A stretch of 13,098 bases of DNA from an uncultured Clostridium sp. Lineage in GTDB: Bacteria; Bacillota; Clostridia; Lachnospirales; Lachnospiraceae. Where the stretch lies: positions 1 to 13,098 of the forward strand of contig CATWBR010000075.1 of assembly GCA_958349075.1 (NCBI GenBank). The letters are read 5' to 3'. The position numbers and the translations under genes were made by a program. This document shows positions 6,820 through 13,098 of this stretch, in pieces; position 1 is the stretch's first letter, and every line of letters starts with the position of its first letter. Under the pieces are notes generated by a model. It had not been told where the DNA came from, searched no databases, and saw only the letters and a program-made list of their open reading frames with translations.

Positions 6820-6912
6820 GTTACTGTTCACCCGGGATGTATTCCGCGAGGTGTTTTCACGTGTTATTTGTTCACAGCGCAATGCGGTGTGAACAGCAAC
6901 TCTATTCAAGTT
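6812..6912. repeat. Direct-repeat-flanked segment with terminal inverted repeats (possible miniature element)
   Basis: CTATTCAAGTT occurs perfectly at 6812-6822 and 6902-6912, 90 bp apart. Just inside, AGTTACTGTTCAC (6819-6831) is the inverted partner of GTGAACAGCAACT (6889-6901), matching at 12 of 13 positions. The similarity extends weakly inward to about 16 of 20. The right-hand direct repeat is the end of the signal peptidase coding sequence including its stop codon. The left-hand copy forms the aspartokinase -35. The layout resembles a tiny insertion with target duplication, or a short duplication plus operator sites. No transposase is present. The repeats are seen directly; the mobile-element reading is inference. 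Confidence 0.5.
6870..6894. repeat. 25-bp near-perfect palindrome upstream of the aspartokinase promoter
   Basis: GTTCACA (6870-6876) and TGTGAAC (6888-6894) are perfect inverted arms. Inside them CGCA (6878-6881) pairs with TGCG (6883-6886), leaving only G6877/G6887 and the central A unpaired. Its centre lies about 97 bp upstream of the predicted aspartokinase start point and 7 bp beyond the signal peptidase stop codon. No T-tract follows on either strand, so it is a poor terminator and better explained as a regulator-binding site, an RNA-processing hairpin or part of the surrounding repeat element. A third GTTCAC half-site lies at 6826-6831. Confidence 0.6.
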
Positions 6913-7738
6913 TCCGTATCTTTGGAAAATACTGGAACAGAACCTTTGCTACCAGTTGATCCTCGGCTACGAATTTATTTTTCCAGCGCCTGGAGTCATT
7001 GGAGTAATTCCGGTTGTCTCCCATCATAAAATAGGAATTTTCCGGGACTTCATAGTGCTGCGGCGGTTCCTCCTCCATCTCTTCGTGGAGATAGGGTTCA
7101 TCCAGAGGGGTATCGGAGCCGTTGATATAAATCTTTCCGTCAATAATATCGATGGTATCACCCGGCATTCCAATCACCCGCTTTACGTAGTAGGTGGTAA
7201 TGCCTTTGTCTGCGTCGTCCGGGTAGACAAAGATTGCGATGTCGCCTCTCTCGGCTTCCCCGAAGGTGTAGCTTAAACGGGAACCGATCACGCGGTCACC
7301 CGGCATGATGGTGGTTTCCATGGAACCTGTCGGAACCTGGCTGTTGGCTATGATGTAACGGTCAATGACAAAGGCGATGAGGGCGGCTGTCACGAGCACC
7401 TGAATCCAGCTTATAATCTCGGCTTTCCAGTTAATGGGTTCTTTTTCTTTCTTTCCTTTTGCGGATGCGGGAGAATTGCTTTGCCCGTCCTGCTCCGGAT
7501 TTTCGCTTTTGACCGTGTTCCTGGCCAGCTCTTTTTCCAGCTCCTCTGCCAGTGCACCCGGTGCAGGCTCTGCCAGGCCGGAATCACCTTCCGCGGCCGG
7601 CCGGTTCTCTGCGTCGGTTTTGCTGTCCGGGCCGGCGTTTCCGTCAGTTTCGGTCACGGTTTCCGAAGCGCCGCCGCCGACAGGACCCGATTCGCTGTCG
7701 AGGTCGGCCTCCTGCGTGTTTTTTTCTATATTTTTCAT
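6902..7738 (-). CDS. lepB: Type I signal peptidase with long acidic cytoplasmic N-terminus
   Basis: This membrane serine protease cleaves signal peptides of secreted proteins on the outer face of the cytoplasmic membrane. The 278-residue product has a low-complexity acidic N-terminus (about 1-100, rich in Glu, Asp, Gly, Pro, Ala), one membrane helix (about 107-127) and an S26 catalytic domain. Nucleophile Ser139 lies in VPTGSM and general base Lys186 in YYVKRVIGMPGD; box E is MGDNRNYSNDSR (239-250). Bacillus SipS-type enzymes have only a very short N-terminal tail, so the extension is notable, though similar tails are common in Clostridia. ATG 7738 is chosen over an upstream in-frame ATG at 7774 because AGGAG lies 6 nt before it and the predicted transcript starts near 7774. 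Confidence 0.94.
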   Translation of the reverse strand: MKNIEKNTQEADLDSESGPVGGGASETVTETDGNAGPDSKTDAENRPAAEGDSGLAEPAPGALAEELEKELARNTVKSENPEQDGQSNSPASAKGKKEKEPINWKAEIISWIQVLVTAALIAFVIDRYIIANSQVPTGSMETTIMPGDRVIGSRLSYTFGEAERGDIAIFVYPDDADKGITTYYVKRVIGMPGDTIDIIDGKIYINGSDTPLDEPYLHEEMEEEPPQHYEVPENSYFMMGDNRNYSNDSRRWKNKFVAEDQLVAKVLFQYFPKIRKLE

Positions 7739-7750
7739 AGTATCTCCTGT

Positions 7751-7780
7751 TTGACGAATGAGTTTAGTTTGCAATATAAT
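7751..7780 (+). promoter_or_regulatory. Promoter of the DUF3810 gene
   Basis: TTGACG (7751-7756) and a perfect TATAAT (7775-7780) are separated by 18 bp. Transcription would begin near 7787, leaving a T-rich leader of about 90 nt before ATG 7876. Its -10 directly touches the -10 of the opposing signal peptidase promoter, so polymerase can occupy only one of the two at a time. Confidence 0.65.
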
Positions 7781-7809
7781 AGTGTATATGAGTTTTTTTG
7801 ATTTATCAA
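7781..7809 (-). promoter_or_regulatory. Promoter of the signal peptidase gene
   Basis: On the minus strand TTGATA (7804-7809) and TACACT (7781-7786) are separated by 17 bp, with a start point expected near 7774 and a leader of about 36 nt. The -10 is a weaker match than that of the opposing promoter. An alternative -10 TATATT lies slightly downstream without a matching -35. Confidence 0.55.
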
Positions 7810-7848
7810 GTTTTTTTGAAGAAATTTCACAAATGGTAAGGTTTTTTT
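7791..7848 (+). repeat. Repeated T7 tracts in the DUF3810 leader
   Basis: AGTTTTTTTGA occurs perfectly at 7791-7801 and 7809-7819, and a third seven-T run occurs at 7842-7848. They cover the -35 side of the signal peptidase promoter and the leader of the opposing gene. Such tracts bend DNA, and in RNA they would form U-runs, but no convincing hairpin precedes them. Their role is unknown and they may simply be A/T-rich promoter DNA. Confidence 0.45.
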
Positions 7849-7875
7849 CCGTTTTTCGGGATGAAGGGAAGAAAT

Positions 7876-8958
7876 ATGAGGGTAAGTATGAGGAAAAACA
7901 GAGAATTTACACTGTCTGCGGTGGGTATTATCCTGCTGGCCGTCTCGGCTGCCCTGCAGGTGCTGGCGCGCAGAACGGCCTGGTTCGGACCATGGTATGC
8001 GGAATATGTTTACCCGCCGATCTCGGGGGCATTTGCCCGCTTTTTTGGTTTGTTTCCTTTTTCTGCAGTGGAACTTCTTATCTATACTCTGTTTCTGTTC
8101 TGTGCAGTTTACGGTGTCCGCCATCTGAAGGACTGGAAAAAGATGGCCGCGGGTACATTCTTTTTGATTTCGGTTTTGTTTTTCATCTTTACGCTCAACT
8201 GCGGGGTTAATTATTACCGCCGCCCGTTTTCAGGCTACCTGGAATACAGGGCAGGGCGGTATTCCGAGGAGGAACTGGAAGAGCTTTTAGAATGGCTCAC
8301 CGGCGAGGTAAACGCAGCTTATACGGAGACGGGCACGCAGACGAAAGACGAAATTCAGCGCGAGGCTGTCAGGGCTATGAATAAGCTCGGAGAACAGTAT
8401 CCCCAGCTCTCCGGTTATTATCCGGTTCCCAAACCGCTCCTGATTTCCAGGATTCTGTCGGTACAGCAGCTCAGCGGTATTTATTCCCCATTCACCGTGG
8501 AAGCCAACTATAATGCGGAAATGACCCCGTACAATATTCCTCACACAGTGTGCCATGAGCTCTCCCACCTGAGAGGATTTATGAGGGAGGACGAAGCGAA
8601 TTTTATCGGTTTTCTGGCCTGTATCGGTGCGGATGACAGTGAATACCGCTACAGCGGCTGTTTGATGGGATGGATTTATGCGGGCAATGCCCTGGCGGAG
8701 GTAAATCATGGGTCATATGCCGGATATTGGAACAGACTGAGACCGGAAGTGCAGGAAGATCTGCGTGAAAATACGGTGTTCTGGGAGCGGTTTGATTCAA
8801 AGGTTTCCAAGGCGGCGGAGACGCTGAACAACACGTATTTAAAGGCAAACAGCCAGGCGGACGGTGTGAGGAGCTACGGCAGGGCGGTGGATCTCATGCT
8901 GGCCTGGTTCCTGTCGGGGGAGGCGGAGCAGACCGCGCCGGCCGCCGGGACAAGCTGA
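7876..8958 (+). CDS. DUF3810-type membrane protein with HEXXH metallopeptidase motif
   Basis: This is a 360-residue protein of a widespread but uncharacterised family. Three hydrophobic segments lie in the first third, at about 10-31, 60-77 and 87-107. The rest is soluble and carries HELSH (His227, Glu228, His231) followed by MREDEANF (236-243), where Glu238 or Glu240 is a plausible third zinc ligand. This is the pattern of gluzincin-like metallopeptidases, so a membrane-anchored zinc protease is likely but unproven. ATG 7861 and 7888 are alternative starts; ATG 7876 is preferred because AAGGGAAG lies just upstream. It is divergent from signal peptidase, a neighbour also acting at the membrane. 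No terminator is evident before the glgB promoter, so some read-through is possible. Confidence 0.85.
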   Translation: MRVSMRKNREFTLSAVGIILLAVSAALQVLARRTAWFGPWYAEYVYPPISGAFARFFGLFPFSAVELLIYTLFLFCAVYGVRHLKDWKKMAAGTFFLISVLFFIFTLNCGVNYYRRPFSGYLEYRAGRYSEEELEELLEWLTGEVNAAYTETGTQTKDEIQREAVRAMNKLGEQYPQLSGYYPVPKPLLISRILSVQQLSGIYSPFTVEANYNAEMTPYNIPHTVCHELSHLRGFMREDEANFIGFLACIGADDSEYRYSGCLMGWIYAGNALAEVNHGSYAGYWNRLRPEVQEDLRENTVFWERFDSKVSKAAETLNNTYLKANSQADGVRSYGRAVDLMLAWFLSGEAEQTAPAAGTS

Positions 8959-8988
8959 GCCGACAAATCTAAAATTAGGGTAAAGTGA

Positions 8989-9017
8989 TTGTATTATTTA
9001 ATTCATGATGATAGAAT
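8989..9017 (+). promoter_or_regulatory. Promoter of the glgB operon
   Basis: TTGTAT (8989-8994) and TAGAAT (9012-9017) are separated by 17 bp. The -10 is preceded by TGA (9009-9011), making an extended -10. The start point should lie near 9024, about 29 nt before ATG 9053. No operator-like repeat is seen beside it. Confidence 0.65.
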
Positions 9018-9052
9018 GAAGATAAAACAGGTAGGAAAAAGGAGGCGTATTT

Positions 9053-11551
9053 ATGGATAAAACATTATACGACTTGATGGACTGGGCCGGAATCGAGGAA
9101 CTGGTATATTCAGAAGCTTCCAATCCGCATAATATGCTGGGCGCCCACATGACAGAGGAAGGCATGCTGGTACAGGCATTTATTCCGACTGCCAGGGATA
9201 TCACAGTTAAGATAACTTCCACGGGGAAGAAATATCAGATGGAACTGGCGGATGACGCGGGTTTCTTTGCGGCGCTGATACCGAGAAAAACTCTGGCTGA
9301 ATATACGCTGCTGGTGTTTTACGATAACGGAACCCTGAGTGAGATTCATGATCCATATTCATTTGCGCCTCAGTTTACCGATTCGGATTTAAAGAAGTTC
9401 GAGGCCGGAATCCACTATGGTATTTATAATAAGATGGGCGCCCATCCGATGACGGTTAAGGGAACGTCCGGCGTTTATTTTTCCGTGTGGGCTCCCTGCG
9501 CAATGCGCGTCAGTGTAGTGGGCGATTTCAACTTCTGGGACGGACGGAGACACCAGATGAGAAAGCTGGGGGAATCCGGCATATTTGAGCTGTTCATTCC
9601 CGGAGTAAAGAAGGGCGCTGTATACAAATACGAAGTGAAGTTCAGGAACGGCGATCCGGCCCTTAAGGCGGATCCGTATGCCAACTATGCCGAACTCAGG
9701 CCGAACACGGCGTCTGTGGTCTGGGATTTAAACCAGTATGAATGGAACGACAGGGAGTGGATGGACAGGCGTGCCAAGACGGATACCAAGACTAACCCGA
9801 TGTCGGTCTATGAGGTTCATCTGGGCTCCTGGATGCGCAAGCCGATCGCAGTGGACGATACGGGCAGCGAGATTGCCGGCTCCGAGTTCTACAATTACCG
9901 GGAGATAGCAAAGAATCTGGCCGAATATGTGAAAGAGATGGGATATACCCATGTGGAGCTGATGCCGGTGATGGAACACCCGCTGGACGCATCATGGGGA
10001 TATCAGGTGACCGGCTATTATGCGCCTACGAGCCGATTCGGCACGCCCGATGATTTTATGTATTTTATGGACTATATGCACGGTCAGGGGATCGGAGTGA
10101 TCCTGGACTGGGTACCGGCCCACTTCCCAAGGGATGCCTGGGGCATGGCCCAGTTTGACGGCACATGTGTTTATGAACACAAAGACCCGAGAAAGGGTTC
10201 ACACCCTCATTGGGGAACTTTAATTTATAATTATGGAAGACCGGGAGTTTCCAACTTCCTGATCGCCAACGCGATGTTCTGGGCCGACCGTTATCATGCG
10301 GACGGAATCAGGTTTGACGCGGTGGCGTCCATGCTGTATCTGGATTACGGCAAGAATCCGGGAGAATGGGTTGCCAATATCTACGGCGGCCACGAGAACC
10401 TGGAGGCAGTGGAATTCTTAAAACACCTGAATTCCGTATTCAGGGGGAGAAAAGACGGAGCGGTCCTGATCGCTGAGGAATCTACGGCCTGGCCGAAGAT
10501 CACCGGGGCAGTCAAGGAGGACGGCCTGGGATTTGACTATAAGTGGAATATGGGATGGATGAACGATTTCCTGGAATACATGAAATATGATCCGCTCTTC
10601 AGATGCCATCACTACAGTGAATTGACATTCAGTATGCTGTATGCATACAGTGAAGACTTCATTCTCGTATTCTCACATGATGAGGTGGTTCACGGCAAGG
10701 GTTCCATGGCGGGTAAGATGCCCGGCGAGACGATGGAAGAGAAGTTTGCCAACCTGCGGGCGGCCTACGGATTCATGATGGGGCATCCCGGCAAGAAGCT
10801 CCTGTTCATGGGCCAGGAGTTCGGCCAGCTTCACGAGTGGAATGAGAATGCGGAGCTGGAATGGAACCTGCTTGAATACCCGCTCCATAGTGAGATGAAG
10901 GAATATGTGAAAGAGCTGAACCACCTGTACCGGACACATCCGGCCTTCTACCGCAATGATTACCATCCGGAAGGATTTGAGTGGGTCAACTGCATGGATT
11001 CGGCCAATAATATTGTATCATTTATCAGAAAAACGGATAAGAAAGAGGAGACCCTCCTTTTTGTCTGTAATTTCGCTCCGGTTCTCCATGAGAAGTATGT
11101 CACGGGAGTTCCGTTTGAAGGAAAATACAAAGAGATTTTCAACAGTGAGTCGAAGAAGTTCGGCGGAAGCGGCAAGGGCAACCCGAGGATGAAGACTTCC
11201 AGGGAAGAGGAAAGTGACGGAAGGGATTACTCCATCACGATCCAGGTGCCTCCGCTGAGCGTCTGTGTATTTAGCTGCACTCCGGAGAAAGCCGCGAGGC
11301 CGGTTCAAAAGACGCAGAAAAAGGCGGCGGTGAAGAATACGGGAAGGAATGCCTCCGTAAAGGCTGTGAAAAATGTGGAGCCTGCAAAAACCGTAAAGGC
11401 GGGAAAAACTGCAGGAACTGTAAAGGGAGCAGAAACCGTAATAACTGCGGCAAAGGCGGAGAAAAAGAGCGGGGCAAAGCCCGGAAATGCTCCGGTACCG
11501 GACAGAAAACCGGCGGATGTTATACCGCTGAAAAAAAGATCAAAGAAGTAA
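9053..11551 (+). CDS. glgB: 1,4-alpha-glucan (glycogen) branching enzyme with Lys-rich C-terminal tail
   Basis: It cuts alpha-1,4-glucan chains and rejoins them through alpha-1,6 bonds, creating branches in glycogen. The 832-residue product has an N-terminal beta domain (about 10-105), a CBM48-like domain (about 118-225), a GH13 barrel (about 255-610) and a C-terminal beta domain (about 640-742). Catalytic residues are Asp422 in GIRFDAV, Glu475 in LIAEEST and Asp543 in FSHDEVVHG; DWVPAHF is conserved region I. GGAGG lies 7 nt before ATG 9053. Branching enzymes usually end near the beta domain. Here about 88 further residues (745-832) rich in Lys, Ala, Val and Thr follow, with about 20 Lys and repeated VKA/VKN/VKG units. 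No glgA, glgC or glgP is in the window. The function call is secure; the tail is unexplained. Confidence 0.97.
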   Translation: MDKTLYDLMDWAGIEELVYSEASNPHNMLGAHMTEEGMLVQAFIPTARDITVKITSTGKKYQMELADDAGFFAALIPRKTLAEYTLLVFYDNGTLSEIHDPYSFAPQFTDSDLKKFEAGIHYGIYNKMGAHPMTVKGTSGVYFSVWAPCAMRVSVVGDFNFWDGRRHQMRKLGESGIFELFIPGVKKGAVYKYEVKFRNGDPALKADPYANYAELRPNTASVVWDLNQYEWNDREWMDRRAKTDTKTNPMSVYEVHLGSWMRKPIAVDDTGSEIAGSEFYNYREIAKNLAEYVKEMGYTHVELMPVMEHPLDASWGYQVTGYYAPTSRFGTPDDFMYFMDYMHGQGIGVILDWVPAHFPRDAWGMAQFDGTCVYEHKDPRKGSHPHWGTLIYNYGRPGVSNFLIANAMFWADRYHADGIRFDAVASMLYLDYGKNPGEWVANIYGGHENLEAVEFLKHLNSVFRGRKDGAVLIAEESTAWPKITGAVKEDGLGFDYKWNMGWMNDFLEYMKYDPLFRCHHYSELTFSMLYAYSEDFILVFSHDEVVHGKGSMAGKMPGETMEEKFANLRAAYGFMMGHPGKKLLFMGQEFGQLHEWNENAELEWNLLEYPLHSEMKEYVKELNHLYRTHPAFYRNDYHPEGFEWVNCMDSANNIVSFIRKTDKKEETLLFVCNFAPVLHEKYVTGVPFEGKYKEIFNSESKKFGGSGKGNPRMKTSREEESDGRDYSITIQVPPLSVCVFSCTPEKAARPVQKTQKKAAVKNTGRNASVKAVKNVEPAKTVKAGKTAGTVKGAETVITAAKAEKKSGAKPGNAPVPDRKPADVIPLKKRSKK

Positions 11552-11566
11552 GGCGGTAGATTCTGA

Positions 11567-12520
11567 ATGACAGGACATATATTTATGATGGCGACAGCGG
11601 GAACGGCGGCAACAGCAGCAACAGATGCTGTGGAGTCAATCAACAGAGACATTGCGGATTTCCAGCAGTTGAAGCCGGGAATGATAAAGCAGATGCTGAC
11701 CGACCTGGGACCTGATTTGATGTCCCTTGGCTGGAAACTGTTTATTGCACTGCTCATATTCCTGATAGGAAGAAAACTGATAAGGATAGTCCAGAAGATG
11801 ATGAATGCATCTTTTGAGAGGACCGGAGTGGAGATTGGTGTTTCCAAATTCCTCCGTTCCCTTACGGAATTCATCCTGTATGCACTTTTAGTGTTTATTA
11901 TACTGGGACAGCTTGGAGTCAATACGACCTCCATCCTCGCAGTTCTGGGTACGGCCAGCCTGGCGCTGAGTTTATCCCTTCAGCAGAGCCTTGCCAATTT
12001 TGCCGGAGGCGTGCTGATTCTGATGATGAAACCGTTTAAGGTTGGTGATTATATCATCTGCCCCCAGGGAGAAGGCACGGTTTCCATGATTGGACTTGTA
12101 TATACGACACTGGCTACCGTTGACAACAAGGCAATCACGGTTCCCAACGGAACGCTGGCCAATTCCACTGTCACGAATGTGACGGCAATGGAGAAGAGAA
12201 GGCTTGATCTTACCGTGGGAATCGGATATCAGTCCGATTTGAGGAAAGCAAAGCAGATACTTGAAAAACTTTACACGGAACACCCTGCAATTATGAAGGA
12301 TGCTGACATCACAATTTTTGTAGACAGCCTGGGTGACAGCTCGGTGATGATTGGCGCAAGAGGCTGGGTCGCGGCAGAGGACTACTGGAAGACCAGATGG
12401 GATATTACAGAGAAAATCAAACTGGCGTTTGACGAAGCCGGAATTGCAATTCCATTTAACCAGATGGACGTACACATTGTCCGGGACGGAAGCCAGACGG
12501 CGGCCGGCCAATCAGAATAG
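11567..12520 (+). CDS. MscS-family small-conductance mechanosensitive channel
   Basis: This membrane channel opens under high membrane tension to release solutes during hypo-osmotic shock. The 317-residue product has helices at about 56-77, 97-116 and a pore-lining TM3 at about 120-155 containing AVLGTASLALSLSLQQSLAN and GGVL. The beta domain follows (PFKVGDYI, VPNGTLANS), and the C-terminus has the family signature IPFNQMDVHI (295-304). Length is close to E. coli MscS. An Ala/Thr-rich N-terminus precedes TM1. ATG 11567 is used, with AGGCGG 10 nt upstream; ATG 11585 with AGGA upstream is an alternative that removes six residues. The gap to glgB is 15 bp with no promoter or terminator, so the two are very probably co-transcribed. 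Confidence 0.95.
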   Translation: MTGHIFMMATAGTAATAATDAVESINRDIADFQQLKPGMIKQMLTDLGPDLMSLGWKLFIALLIFLIGRKLIRIVQKMMNASFERTGVEIGVSKFLRSLTEFILYALLVFIILGQLGVNTTSILAVLGTASLALSLSLQQSLANFAGGVLILMMKPFKVGDYIICPQGEGTVSMIGLVYTTLATVDNKAITVPNGTLANSTVTNVTAMEKRRLDLTVGIGYQSDLRKAKQILEKLYTEHPAIMKDADITIFVDSLGDSSVMIGARGWVAAEDYWKTRWDITEKIKLAFDEAGIAIPFNQMDVHIVRDGSQTAAGQSE

Positions 12521-12529
12521 GGGGATCCA

Positions 12530-13072
12530 ATGATAAGGGAAGCTGCTGAATTTGCGGAAAAAGCACACAGAGGAGCGTTCAGAAAAGGGTCCAATATACC
12601 TTATATAACCCATCCTCTGGAGACGGCCGTGATAGCATCAATGATGTCCGATGATGAAGAAGTGATAGCCGCCGCCCTCCTTCACGATACGATCGAGGAT
12701 GCCGGAGTCAGTTACGGGGAGCTGAAAGAACATTTCGGCCGCCATGTGGCGGATCTGGTGGCAGAGGAGAGCGAGGATAAATCCAAGACATGGCTGGAGC
12801 GTAAGAGCCGGACCATAGAACATCTGCGCTATGCCGGGCATGAGATTAAAATCCTCACCCTGGCGGACAAGCTGAGCAATATCCGGAGCACCGCCCGGGA
12901 TTATATCCTGGTGGGAGAGAAGATCTGGGAGCGCTTTAATGTAAAAGAGAAAGAGAAGCATGCCTGGTATTATAATTCTATGGTGGAGCTCTTAGAGGAA
13001 CTCAGAGAATTCCCCGAGTATCAGGAATACGTCAGGCTCTGCAGGCGGGTGTTTGGAAGTCCTGGAAAGTAA
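12530..13072 (+). CDS. Stand-alone HD-domain hydrolase, Rel/SpoT hydrolase-like
   Basis: This is a 180-residue single-domain metal-dependent phosphohydrolase. Motifs match the (p)ppGpp hydrolase half of Rel/SpoT and the small alarmone hydrolases (MESH1 type): AHRGAFRKG (12-20), ITHP with His28, HDTIED (52-57) with the HD pair and Glu56-Asp57, and LADKLSNIRS (111-120) with Asp113. No synthetase, TGS or ACT domain is present. Substrate could be (p)ppGpp or another nucleotide; sequence alone does not decide. GGGG (12521-12524), directly after the mscS stop codon, is the likely ribosome site for ATG 12530. The 9-bp gap indicates an operon with the channel and glgB. The remaining 26 bp of the window show no terminator. 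Confidence 0.88.
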   Translation: MIREAAEFAEKAHRGAFRKGSNIPYITHPLETAVIASMMSDDEEVIAAALLHDTIEDAGVSYGELKEHFGRHVADLVAEESEDKSKTWLERKSRTIEHLRYAGHEIKILTLADKLSNIRSTARDYILVGEKIWERFNVKEKEKHAWYYNSMVELLEELREFPEYQEYVRLCRRVFGSPGK

Positions 13073-13098
13073 CGGGGAGTATGAGCCGTACTTAATAT

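Noticed and set aside
11305..11934. A 209-codon open frame on the minus strand across the glgB/mscS junction.
   Set aside because: It mirrors the low-complexity Lys/Ala tail of glgB and the mscS start; its hydrophobic content comes from the antisense of Lys/Ala codons.
13073..13098. A new gene starting at ATG 13081 after a GGGGAG sequence.
   Set aside because: The frame closes after four codons at TAA 13093-13095.

Overview
The window reads as ordinary chromosomal DNA from a member of the Clostridia, most likely Lachnospiraceae. The reasons are the mid-range G+C content, purine-rich Shine-Dalgarno sites (AGGAGG type) before nearly every gene, Firmicutes-type -35/-10 promoters, a YclM-like aspartokinase, and a signal peptidase with a long acidic N-terminus. 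This placement is inference from gene content, not a database match. There are ten protein genes and no RNA gene, CRISPR array or complete insertion sequence. The one possible mobile trace is a short repeat-bounded segment at 6812-6912.

Left part (1-2465). A strong sigma-A-like promoter drives a DEAD-box RNA helicase with a DbpA-type RNA-binding C-terminus (169-1824). Its leader contains a terminator-like hairpin. A strong terminator (1941-1972) separates it from a convergent GNAT acetyltransferase (1992-2465, minus). Bases 1-48 could not be assigned to any gene.

Centre left (2550-5415). A probable small single-pass membrane protein (2656-2856) precedes an OmpR-type response regulator (2883-3623). 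The regulator gene overlaps by 32 nt a multi-pass sensor histidine kinase (3592-5358). A long perfect hairpin terminates the unit (5371-5414). The input signal is unknown.

Centre right (5430-7860). Two minus-strand genes follow: a monofunctional aspartokinase with two ACT domains (5430-6749) and type I signal peptidase (6902-7738). Between them lies an unusual compact segment. It has an 11-bp direct repeat, a 13-bp inverted repeat at its edges and an internal 25-bp near-palindrome. One arm of the direct repeat supplies the apparent -35 of the aspartokinase promoter.

Right part (7751-13072). A tightly abutted divergent promoter pair serves the signal peptidase and a DUF3810-type membrane protein with an HEXXH metallopeptidase motif (7876-8958). 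A new promoter then leads into a likely three-gene operon: glycogen branching enzyme with an unusual 88-residue lysine-rich tail (9053-11551), an MscS-type mechanosensitive channel (11567-12520) and a stand-alone HD hydrolase resembling the (p)ppGpp hydrolase half of Rel/SpoT (12530-13072). The operon would link carbon storage, osmotic protection and possibly alarmone or nucleotide turnover.

I found no clear new multi-gene system. The best leads are the 6812-6912 repeat structure, the helicase leader, the GlgB tail, and the glgB-mscS-HD linkage.
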